Position numbers and translations under genes: made by a program. A stretch of DNA of 64,000 bases from Gossypium raimondii (lineage: Eukaryota; Streptophyta; Magnoliopsida; Malvales; Malvaceae), in NCBI RefSeq assembly GCF_025698545.1, contig NC_068570.1, positions 59,601,924 through 59,665,923 of the forward strand. Direction: 5' to 3'. The notes below the pieces were generated by a model. That model worked only from the letters and a program-made list of their open reading frames with translations. It did not search any database and was not told where the DNA came from. Positions within the stretch are counted from its first letter, which is position 1. Every line of letters begins with the position of its first letter. Below, piece after piece: positions 50,961-62,640 of the stretch.

Positions 50961-52388
50961 CATCAATGATAAAATAAAATGAATTTCGAACTAAATTTAG
51001 TCCTTAACATTTATATTTTTTGTCAATTTGGTCTTTATTAATTTTTGAACTAAATTTGACCATTAACCTTTCAAAAAGCGTCAAAGTCTATCATCAACCT
51101 TTCAAAAAATGTGAAACTGCATTTTTCTAACGAAAAATATTGATTAAAACGTTAAAGTTTTACATCAATCACCTCATTAATATCTCTAGCCATATATGGT
51201 AAAATCCATCACCTCGCTAGTATCTCCAGCTGTATATGCTTTTCTAAAATCTTCAACTGAGACGAATGCGGTTGATGAAGCTTAGTCTTCTTTGATTGAA
51301 TCACTGATTCTCGATCTTTTTCTTGGCCGCTCATCATCATCCACATTTCCATACTTATTTTGAATCACACATAAAACATATTCAGTCTACAAAATTAAAA
51401 ACAATATAGATATATATAAGTCAAATATTTGAGTATCATAATCAAAATTAAAACTTGATTCAATGATCTATTTACAAGTTTTATTACTCTAAAATTGTGG
51501 CTTTTAATTAATTTTAATTAAAATTCACAATATTTGTTGAAAATTTATACTAGTATAAATGTGGATGATGAGCGGCCAAGAAAAAGATCGAGAATCAGTG
51601 ATTCAATCGAAGCAGACTAAGCTTCATCAACCTCATTCGTCTCAGTTGAGAATTTTGGAAAAGCATATACGGCTGGAGATACTAACGAGGCGATTGATTT
51701 TACCACAATTAATCGAGACCCCTTTCCGGTTGTATATATGGTTAGAGATATTAATGAGGTGGTTGATGTAAAACTTTAACGTTTTAACCAATATTTTTCG
51801 TTAAAAAAAACAATTAGACTTTTTTCAAAAAGTTGATGATTGAATTTGACGTTTTTTAAAGGTTGAGGGTCAAATTTATTTAAAAATGAATAATGACCAA
51901 ATTAATAAAAGGCATAAATATTGAGGACTAAATTTCACACAAATAAGAAAAAGAATTTTGTGTTAGGAGGTGAAGCTCTATAATTAAATAAAACACTAAA
52001 ACGAAAAATAAATTATACCTCATTTTCGAAATTATTATTTTATCATTGGTGTGAGAAAATACAAACTCAATTTAAAACAAATATTTTATACAAGATTTGT
52101 CTCTACAAGTTGGGAATTACGACAATTTTATGAGTAGAAGTTAAAGGTTGCCTAAAAATATCTAATCTATAATTTAGTTTCGGTTATTGTATTCAATTTA
52201 GTCCCTTAAAAATTGGATGAAGCGTCATCTTTTCTTATTTTATTACATTTATATTTTAGAATAATAATAATTTAATATTGGTTGGAATTAAATTTAAGTA
52301 ATAAAATATAATTTTAAATTTAATTATAAGAATATATAAATATTAATATAAAATACATTTTAAAATCTTATTAGTATTTTGAAAATTC
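50650..52388. repeat. Large imperfect inverted repeat, arms ~700-830 bp
   Basis: Left arm about 50650-51350, spacer about 51351-51556, right arm about 51557-52388. Best-matching blocks: GATGACGCTTCATCCAATTTT and GGGACTAAATTGAATACAATA on the left have exact complements around 52190-52235; GCAACCTTTAACTTCTACTC pairs with 52130-52155; GATGAGCGGCCAAGAAAAAG (right, 51567) pairs with 51325-51345. The right arm is longer by an insertion of about 120 bp near 51950-52060 and one of about 30 bp near 51705. Both arms carry the same short reading frame relic (DDERPRKRSRISDS...), which I do not recognise. No transposase. Confidence 0.8.
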
Positions 52389-52880
52389 TTTGAAATCGGA
52401 CTGTAATTCATTGTCTTCAAAAAGTAACTTGTTCATGCCATGTTCATTTTTAGCTATTGATTTATTATTTTATAGTGATACTAAGGGGTGTAATCAAACT
52501 AAGTTATACTCAAATGCTAATAAATTTGAATTCGACTCAAAATCAGAAACTCATTACTCGATTCAAGCTCAATCGAACATCTATTTTTACACTCGAGTTC
52601 GATTAAACTCATTTATTAACATTTGTACTCAAATTCAATTAAATTTATTCATATCCAAACTTGAACTTAGCTGAATCAGCTCAATAATAAGCTTAAAGTT
52701 AATAATATTCACATATAATAATATAAAAACATTGAAATACATGTTAAAAATAAAAAGCTCAAAGCTTTTCAAGTCGTTTGAGCTGGGTATTACTAAACTC
52801 AAATTCGGCTCAAGTTACGATTAGGTGTAAATGCCCTAAGTGGTACAATCTAAACTAATTTCCATCGAAAAGCCCTTCGT

Positions 52881-55800
52881 TTAATCACTATAATCTTCGG
52901 AATCTGCCGAGTCCAACCCAATATCGTTTCTAGTTTCATTTGGGACATCATCTGATGCATCACTCATCTCCAAATCACCATCGGATTCTTCTTCTACCAC
53001 CTGTTCAATGCCATTATCATCTTCATAAGTATCATCCTCTTCATAGCTAGCTTCCATCGGTTCTCGACTCCAACCATTAGAGGCACCATTAAGATCTAGC
53101 TCCCAGTTTCCTTGTCCGTATCCTTCACCTTGCCCATCGTCATCCGACTCCTCTTCCGTACTGTTACTATCAGGAGGATTTACCGTTGCCATCATCCCAA
53201 ATCTTTCAGTCCTCCATTCTTCATCCAAATCTCGTACAGATACCGCATCAGCCTTTGGTTTAACCACATCACTCATCCGAGCCATGATCGTACTATTAGC
53301 AGCTCTACTTTCAGCTCTCTTTCTAACTGTTCGACGGCCATGTCCAGAACTCTGACCGGTTCTTTGGCTTTGTTGCTTGAGCTGGAAACTTAAATTATTG
53401 TTTTCTCCAACAATTTGCTTGCCGGCATCAGATTTGGAACCAGAACCTTTCCTCTGCCACTTTCTACCAGATCCTTGTTCACGAGCGCCTCTTCCCCGTT
53501 TATAGCTGCTGCGTTTACTGTTACTCAGGTCGGTAAAGTTTTCTTTCATAGGCTCATCTTGGTCTAGCTCTTTTAATTCAAGCTCTTTATTCTTGATGAA
53601 AAGAGAGGTTCTTGAAGGAAGCTTCTGCATATTCGACAAAAACGTTTAGCTTACATTTGATAGACCACAGTAAAATGTACCCATATATTAGTATATTAGA
53701 CTCGAAGAAGGGAGAAAAAAGTATCGAGAACCACTCACTATATATGATGCTCTAGCTTCCCTGTTCTCCGGAGGTTCGACTTTCTCTGGTTTTACATACA
53801 TGATGGACGAATCAAGCTCCAAAAGCCTTAAAGCTACAGCTGGAGTGGTTTGGGGTATCCATGGAAGCACCGAAACAGTAGAAGAATCATTCTCTGACTG
53901 AAGACTAGAACCCAATAACTCCCTCGTTGTTTCAAAGTTGGACGATAAATAATCTCGTTTTATGGCACTCTCGAGCTGTGTCAACAGCTGCAACGCCAAC
54001 ATGACATTCGAGTGAGACCAACATCAAAATTGCATAAAACACGAGAAAGAGGCAAATACTATTAAAAGTCTAAATGCTCAAGTTTAGAGATAAGATACAA
54101 AGTTCGCACAATGTTTCATTTGAGAATGCAATCAAATGGCAGTCTTTTAGTCTATTAGCAATAACCGCCAAGTTCTTCATCAACTTACAAAGCAAAAAAT
54201 GTTGAGATCCCAATTTGATCACAGTAATAGGATAAATCCACAAATAAAAACCTTAATTAAATGGATTATTTTCGGAATTTAGAACTATTTCAAATAAATG
54301 AAAACCTTTAGGAGTTCATCTGTGGAAGAAGATGCATTAAGCTTCCTGCCCCACATCTTTCGTTGGCCCTCCGCCCACATTGAACCAAGGGCTTCTGGTG
54401 GAATAGATACCTGCAAAGGGAAAAGTTTGAGACAAAAACATAGAATTTGAATTCCATTTTATATAGGAAATTCGAAAGTGAGCTGTTGTTTTAACTCACC
54501 TCAACTAGAGCACAAGAGGACTTTAGTAAGTTGATTCCCATGGGGAGAGAAGAATCGAGAGTACGTTTATCCTTGTTGTCTAGCTTCCTGTTTTCTTTGC
54601 ACCGAATCTCATGATCATAGAAATTAAAATTATTGTTTAAGGCGCGAAACGTCTGGTGGCAGTAACTACAATGCACATCCTCCGGCATATGAGAGCCAAG
54701 GCATGTATCACAAACAGCCAATAGCTGCGTACATCTCTTCTTTTCATATTTCATGGCACACAAAGTAGAGGAATTGTAACATTCATTCCACATCCACCTC
54801 TGGAAATCTTGATACCTTTCCATGGCTGACTTTCTCTCATTTTCGTTTCTCCCAAGCTGAATTTTGAAACAAGGTAATGTCCCTGATGCATCAGAATTCA
54901 ACCCACAGATCCCACTACGAGGACTGTCAAAACTGCCAGTAAAATCAGGACCAGAATCAATTTCAGAAGCTTCATTCTCAGAGTATCCACTTCGGCCCAT
55001 AGCCCTGGCAGAGTGCAAGTTCCTACGAACATTTTCTTTGAAGGAGGATTCAATCTTTCGCAACATTATCCGTAAATGAGATTCCCTGATTCCTCGTGCA
55101 TCCAAAGATGCCAAGAGAGCATCGAAAGCCTACAAAGAAATTGAGGGAATACATTGTCAAAAAAATTCAGATATAAGTTATAAAAGTTCTATTCGTTCTT
55201 CTGATTAGTCTAGCAATTCATTCCAACATATATCAACAGAGTTCTCTTTCTAATGAGTATAGCATACCTCTTCAGAATCAATCAGCCTCCATTTTCCGTC
55301 ATGTAGTTCAACAAATATCTGGCCGGAACAAGGGTCATTTTTAGAAGCAGATGCAACAAACTGCCAGTATCTATTTCGCCTACGATCTTGGCCAAGAGGT
55401 AAGGACCTGTATACATACATCTCTTCCGCTCTGTGGGCTATGTATGATTTCAACTGTGAGCGTGATCTTTTCGAAGCATATCCATGCTGCTGAGCAGAGA
55501 AGTTTTCTGGACCCATGGAGGCATCTTGAAGTACCAAGGCCCTTTCAGCAGGATAACTATTGAGGTCATTTTGAACATTTTGTGAACATAGCAAGGGTTT
55601 TTGGTCTTCTGGAATGCTTGGAGATGCCTCATCATTTTTATTATCAGCAACAGGAAATGGACTTCGGCTGCCTTCCACGGCAGAATTAGGCAGTTGAGCG
55701 TCAGTCTTGATTCCCATGACAGGTGGAAAATCCATTTTAATTATACATTCTTCCTTCAGACGACTTTTGTCCAGCTGAGCCTCAGCCCACATTTGCTTTT

Positions 55801-58800
55801 TAAGAGCATTTGCTGCTTCCAGACGATCCTGCAAATTCATAAATCGAAATTACAAAGAAGAAAATGATAAGGAACAGAACAATCAGACAAAACTGTAGCT
55901 AAAGATCTACCTCAAGCACAGCACGAATAGAGTTCCCTTCATTTGCAATACCAATTAAGGCAACAAGGGCATTAAGGCGCTCCTCAACACTAAGATGAGA
56001 ATATTCGCCTTCTGAAAGACCCTGAATCCACGACTCACCAGACTCACTTTCATCAATTTCAATATTCTGTTGATCAGGATTGCCTGTTCCATTCTCCTCA
56101 CTGGCAACATATTGTCCAGAATTACTTGGATCATTGTCAACCTTCACAGTATTTGAAGCGAAAGGTGAAAAATCCTTATCAAATTCAGACTGAACATCCA
56201 ATTCATCATCAGCTGAGGCATGGAAATTTTTACTTCCTAAACAAGTATTTACTTCATTCTTAGGGTAGTCAGCAACTTTGTTTGCATTTGAAGGAGTAGC
56301 TATATCATCAACTTCAGGATCCTCATCAACATCACATTCAGAGTCTTCATCTCTTTCAACATCATCTCTTTCCACCTCATCTCTTTCAACTTCATCAGCA
56401 TCTTCTCCACCTAAAAATCCATTCTCAAATTGCCGAATCTTTCTCCTTGCAGTTGCTAGTATGGCCTCTGCATCAGCGGGATCTTTCCTATAGGCAGGTC
56501 GTACACAATAAGTTGAAGGAGCTATTCTTTCAAAGAGCTTTCCATCCCTTGTCAAAGCAACTGAAATAGAAGCCTCCGGAGTCTTGCTTGTTGTAAGGTC
56601 CCGAAGTCCAGATTTCTAATAGGAAACAGATAAATTAGGAAAAGGTGTGTAAACATACAAATTAATTTGACATCAAATAGGAACACAACCCAAACTCACC
56701 TGAATCTTATCTGCAAGTTCTAGAACTGTTAATCCTTTGCTTCCCTCCAGCGAAAGAACATGAAATGCTGCAAATTTGACAGTTCCAGGTGTCAAACGAT
56801 GCCTCGATCTTCTAGGAAGTAACAGACCCTTCTCTCGCATCAATGCAAATGCATTCTCAGCTGCTGAACCATTGCGTAGAGTAGAAACTACATCAGCACA
56901 ACCTTTACCCTGCAGGTCCAGATAAAAAAAATAAACATATATATACAGACAAACAGACACACTAAATACTGTTAAGGGAGAACGAAGTTGGTCGTCATTA
57001 TGCAGAAATAGAGGACTGCAATAAAGTTACAACAACCTCATCATTATCACCCGTGTATGTCCATGTTGCCTTTTGTTTCTTCAACTGAGGTCCAAAACCA
57101 GCAGAGATCGCTAATTGCCGGAAAATTTCAGGCCATGTCAGTGGATTCAAGTGATGCTGCCAATTCCGGATGTCAAAACCCCAGGAATATGCCTGGCAAA
57201 CACCAAATGCAAAATGGTTCAGCAGCAATGAAAATAAGCAACATGAAAAACCTATAACACCACTTACCCCTTCAACAATCTGAAGGTGTCCACCTTCAGG
57301 GTTGGCAGCACAGTACTGATTCATCCCTAATCCAGTTGCTGGTGTTCTTGCAACATCTTCAATATCTTTTATTATTGATCTCAAAAGAGTAACATGAATC
57401 TCACCCAACAACCTTGAATCCTGGTGTCAAATTTGTAACAATATCACATCTAGGAAGCTGAACTAAAAATGAAAATTAGAAAACAAGGCATTCCATTGGA
57501 TACTTACATAGTCATGAAAAGCTTGGACAAACTCATCAAGAGTAAAAGGCCATAGTCTGAGAATATCAGCAAAAGTAATCAAAAATCTCCATGCCTGATA
57601 AAGGAAACTGTGTTAATAGTCCTTTTTACCTTTAGAAATAAAAGTGGCTATATTTATAATTTTACCTTAAATCATTTAGGAAACAAACTCAAAGATATAA
57701 AGATCACTAGATATGTAACTTATAGCAGATGAAAAACCGGCAAGTATGTTATACCATGAGAAGATTCCCAACATTCTCCTCTGAATCAATCCACGGTTGA
57801 ATGTCAAATGGTCTTTTCAATTGCACAGACTTGGGCGGGAACACGCTTAATGAATCTAAAACAGAAATATTAGGGTTATCATCAGCTAAAACCCATCAAG
57901 AATTGAAAAATCAAAGAATCATTAAAAATAAGAATAAACAGTAAGGGAAACATATCACAATCTTTCTGCAAATCCAAGTGATAGATATATGACTAGGATA
58001 CCTAAGGCGAGCAGAATCCAACTCGATTTGAAAAACCAATTAAATTTTTGAATTTCAAATTAAATAGTTTGAGTTGTTCAAGTCAACTCGATTAAATAGT
58101 TCAAATTCAATAGTTTAGCTCGGATTTAAAATGTACAACTCGAGTTGTTCAAATAACTCGAATAATTCAAATAATTAAATATAATTCAACCCTACCTATT
58201 GTGCAAAGTTTTGATCAAGTCAACATTCGAAAGATCACCTGTGGTCCAATCAAGCTGATTTTTTTACAAAAACTAGAAGACTCGTTGATGTTGGTATTTA
58301 ATGTTCAGATTAGTCATCTAACTAGTATGGCTTTTCGATCTATTAGTCTAAACAGATGTTCTATTATTTTTTGGTGAAACTCCCTAACTTTCTCTCATTG
58401 GTTTTTTTTTTAAATCACTTGTTGATAGCTAAGAGTGAGATCTCAAGTCTCAAGGCATTAACCTTTTCATTAAACAATTTTCCATTTAAAATTGTGTCTC
58501 GTGATGATTTCTAATTTTTAAAGTGGGCTTTAATTCAAGTAAAATTCTATAGGACTTCCTTTATCATGCTAAATATGATAGAATATCTATTTTAACTCAA
58601 ATGATTTATTCGACTTGACTCAAATTTCTTTTCCTTCGACTCGATTCAATAAAATTTCAAATCTAGTTGAAAAAATAAGACTAGTAAACTCAACTAACTC
58701 GAAATTTTTTAACCCAATTTGACTCAACTCAATCAACTACTCAACCCTAAGCACACCTAGTATCATATCCCTCCTAAACAATAAATTATTTTAATTGTTC

Positions 58801-61747
58801 TTTACAGGGAACATAAAATTACTCCAACAAACCACTTAGAAACATTCATTATATTAGTGGCATCAACTATTTTCATTCAAATGAAAAAGATCAAAAGAAT
58901 CTGAAAGATTTTTCTGCTATCCAAAATGCTTACCAATCAAAGTACAAATAGGCAAATGCAATTCAAGTGAGATTTACCATAGAATGGGGCAAAAAAAATC
59001 TCAGGAAAATCTGAAAATATATTATTTTCAACTGTGGAGATCCAAAAAGCTCACCAATCAAAGCCAAATTAAATAAAAGCAAGTAGACAAATGCAATTCA
59101 AGACTTCAAGTGATATTTACCTCTAAATGACTCAAGATTTTGCAAGGTATCATGTTCAAGATGAATAATTGAGTATATTCCCTTCCTAGCAGCAGCCAAC
59201 TCCATGAGTTCTAGCTGTTCATCTTCAAGAAGATCCATAGACTCTTTAGCAATTTTCCGTGCAGTAGCCTTTTCCCTGGCAACTCTACGTCTCTCCTCCT
59301 CTCTCTCTCTTCGCAGCTCTTCCTTTTGTCTCTTTTTCTCAGCCTAAAGGTAAACCCCAAAATTATAAGTCATGACTATAAAAGAGAAAGAAAATATTCA
59401 TCATGACTAGAAAGGAGAAAGAAAATATTCATCACTTATGATTAAGGTCAGGACATCATTTGCAAAATATTCTTACTCTCAAGTATTCTTTCTGCAAAAA
59501 CTTTTGTCTTCTTTCCATTTCACGTTTCTGCTCTCGTTGTGTTCTCTCTTCTTCCCTCTGCTTCTCACGCATCAACCTCTCTTCTTCCTTCCTTCTTTCA
59601 CGTTCAAGCCTTTCCATTTCTTTCCTCATCCTCTCTTCACTCTGATAAAAACAATTTTAATAATACGAGTGAATATAGAGGATTCCCTTGGAAGCAATGT
59701 TCGTGGTCAATAATAATTTAAAAAACAGAAAACCTTTCGCCTTTTATGGTCTAGTTTCTCAAGCTCTTTACGAATCCTGTTCTCATGTGCCTCAACTTCC
59801 TTTGCAATTCTAGTTTCATCACTCTACAAGGAAAAAAAATGATAAATGAAATAAATGATATACAGAATTAGAATCAAGGAAGGAAATAGGTAATATATAT
59901 AACATATTATACCAAGCTAGACACCTTGCGTTTCCTATCGATCCGTGGATCAGCATCATTATTCAAGGTTTGCTCAGCAGACAGCATGTATAAATCTTCA
60001 GACCCCAACACCGGATGGCAAATAGACGGAGCATTTCTCCCATTCGTTAATGATTCCCTTTCTGCAAGAGAATCATCAGCCACATGAGATGATGAAGGAA
60101 TTATTCCTTGCTGAGGTAACACAAGAGCTCGAGATCCATGACCTTGAATGCCATGAATCCTGGACAATGGTTCCTCTCCATGAACAAACGGTGAAGCTCT
60201 ACCCCTCACACCACTGACCGGGGATTCATGAAAATGAGACTGAGTAACAAGTCCATATGCATCAGATCTAAGACTTGAATGCTCTGGAAGAAACTGATAC
60301 TCATGAAAAGCCCTTGCAGCAACCTGAGATTATTAGTATATACAATATCAATAAGCCAACCCAACTAACTAGGTAATATAACTTTAGAACAAATAAGCAT
60401 TTTACATGTTAAACAAACATAACTTCAAAGCTAAAGAAAGATCAAAGATAATCATGCCAACAGCATATCAATTTAAACAACCTAGTCAAAAACAACTACA
60501 AAAAGCCAGCATAAGAAAAAAGCCACATTATATAACCAGTTAACCCGTCCCACAGAAACATGGGTGATGAAGGGATAACTAGCTTTCCAAAACAAAAAGT
60601 TCAGCAATATATATTGGTGCCAAATTAGAAGTCAAACCATTTGGAAGAACAGATGGAAAATTCACCCTACCGCTGAGAAATCATCACAACTGCATTACAG
60701 TATAAAGTATTCTAATTTCTAAATATACTGGTAGTTATATGTAAATGGAGTTTGAGAAACAAACTTTGCTTGACCAGCCATCATGTCGCTCATATACTTT
60801 GCTCTCGTAAGGATGTCCAGACCTATTATGTGGCTCGGGAATTGCTGTTTACAAAAGGGGGGAAAACAAATTAAAATAAAATCCAAGCATTTCCACCTAC
60901 AAGGCCTACCATATAAACTACACTGAACAAACTACCAAGAAAAAACAAACTGAAACTTGCAACTCTATACAAGTCCATGAATAATAAAGCACAAATGTAG
61001 TCTACATTCAACAAAAGTATAAATATTATACAGCAACATAATGACCAAACATTCAAACAACCTAAAAACAGTTAAGGTATACCTCCAAAAGCATCAGGAG
61101 GCAATGGATCGAACTCCATGCCAAGCATAGGTCCATCATCTCGCAATGGCTCTCCCAACTGTGCCTCCACACAAGCAATTGCCCTGAGCTCCATTATCGA
61201 CTGTTGTGACTCATAATACCTCCTGACTGTCTGCACATCCTCCGTCATCCCTCGAGAAGAGCTTCCCCCCAACTTCCTTGTGTCCATATTAGGACTTGAC
61301 CCCGAACCTGACCCTGATCCATAGTCCGGACCCGGCCCGGCCCGCAACTCATCGATTGGAGATTCTGGCGGTAACGCAGCAACTTTTCGCGGTTTTTTCG
61401 TAGGAGTATCCTTCTTTTCTTTCAATCTCCGGTGACAAAACCACATCTGTAACTGCCGATCCGATAATCCCAATTTCTCCGACAATTCCGCTCGCGTCGC
61501 TTCCGATGGATAAGTCTCCACTAGCAAAATGAAACACAAAACAAAAATCACCAGAAAATTAAAAAAAAATGGTTAAAAAGATAAGGGAGATTGAACACAA
61601 CATACGAGCATAAGCTTTCTCCAGAGCTTCGAGTTGAAACGGAGTCTTCATTTGTCGTTTAGGCTTAACGTTGCCTTCATTGGAACTACTAACATTCTTA
61701 TTCGGATTATTGATCTGATTATTCTCACCTTCTGAACCAGCCTCCAT
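52881..61747 (-). CDS. RLT1: Homeobox-DDT domain protein, RLT1-type chromatin remodelling subunit
   Basis: Eighteen exons on the minus strand: 61606-61747, 61083-61520, 60765-60844, 59925-60323, 59734-59823, 59477-59641, 59121-59343, 57755-57855, 57508-57594, 57268-57420, 57037-57192, 56700-56909, 55911-56615, 55268-55828, 54500-55129, 54306-54410, 53739-53987, 52881-53624. Sum 5238 nt, 1745 residues, frame kept throughout. Homeodomain about 28-86 (PKRQMKTPFQLEALEKAY, LQMWFCHRRLKEKK); LGEPLRDDGPMLGMEFDPLPP motif; Glu/Arg-rich coiled coil about 355-490; DDT domain about 547-605 (FADILRLWPFTLDEFVQAF, LLRSIIKDIEDVA); HARE-HTH about 690-748 (TPGTVKFAAFHVLSLEG); WSD-like part about 1140-1205 (NRYWQFV, DGKWRLIDSEEAFDALL); Cys-rich CDTCLGSH...CSYC; acidic tail. 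RLT proteins join ISWI ATPases CHR11/CHR17 in the nucleus and restrain flowering. RLT2 is the alternative; the start motif fits RLT1 better. Confidence 0.93.
57991..58765. repeat. Repeat insertion in RLT1 intron 7
   Basis: The 1.26-kb intron 57856-59120 contains a block that starts GACTAGGATACCTAAGGCGAG and ends CAACCCTAAGCACACCTAGT; the ends are loosely inverted. The inside is rich in (A)ACTCGA, TCAAATAACTCGA and similar phrases, repeated on both sides. All other RLT1 introns are shorter than about 500 bp. No ORF. Confidence 0.45.
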
Positions 61748-62390
61748 TGAAGCAGATCCAAAAAAAAAATTTCAAAAGAGCATAAAATTTTAGGGTTTCA
61801 ACAAAATAAGCTTTTCTTTTGCCCCTCTTTTTTTCTCTCCTTTATTCCTTTTCTCTCTCAAAAAAAAACACCACGAAATATCGTGAAAGTCAAGAAAGGG
61901 AATTGGATGAGAATTATTATCAAATCAAGAACAATGAATTTCAAAAAATAAATTAAAATAAATGGAAAATAAATATAATAAAAGTGAAATTATGAACAAT
62001 GCAATTACAGCAACAGCAGTGTTTCTCGAGTCCAATTACATTTTCAAACTCCATAATAAATTTTTCTTTTTTGGTACGAAATAATTAATCTTCTTTTATT
62101 TTCTTTTTGTCTTTTATCGAATTTGATTTTTTAGCGTCTCAAATGTCTAAACAATGTGTTAATAATATTGCGGTACGCTTTTAAAAGGAAAAATATTGGG
62201 AAAAACCCTCTTTTCTCTTTCTCAATTTTGATATTAAACAAATTAATTCTCTTAAAAAATTAAAATAATTTAATCTCTATTTAATTTCGGAAGTGATTAA
62301 TCAAAGAAAATTAACTATAGAACCGATTGTACATAATTTTGATTAGTATAATAACAAATTTAGACATTAATATTTATATATTTTATGTAA

Positions 62391-62640
62391 ATTTAATTTA
62401 AAAAGTGTATTTGTTAACTAGGAAAGCACGCCCTACCAAATACGTTTTTGTCTAACGTTAGCCACCACGTCAGCGTTAAGGACCCTGATTTTTTTTTTTT
62501 TTGGTCTTTCTTGACACAATTTACTAATTGCTTAGCTATAAATTTAATTTAAAAAGTGCATTTGTTAACTAAAAAAATACACCCTACCAGATACATTTTT
62601 GTCTAATGTTAACCACTCAATCAGCATTAAGGACCCTTTC
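62391..62640 (+). repeat. Two-copy tandem repeat, period 151 bp
   Basis: ATTTAATTTAAAAAGTG(T/C)ATTTGTTAACTA starts at 62391 and 62542; both copies go on with CCCTACCA(A/G)ATAC(G/A)TTTTTGTCTAA and CAGC(G/A)TTAAGGACCC. A 15-T run (62490-62505) lies in the first spacer. 61748-62390 upstream is the RLT1 5' leader (61748-61870, TC-rich) and promoter, with nothing else seen. Confidence 0.65.

Noticed and set aside
53112-53393. 93-residue plus-strand frame
   Set aside because: Antisense shadow of RLT1 exon 18; composition is the complement of its acidic tail.
59438-59721. Overlapping Phe/Ser/Leu-rich plus-strand frames
   Set aside because: Antisense of the Glu/Arg-rich coiled-coil exon of RLT1; GAA/GAG complements give such frames.
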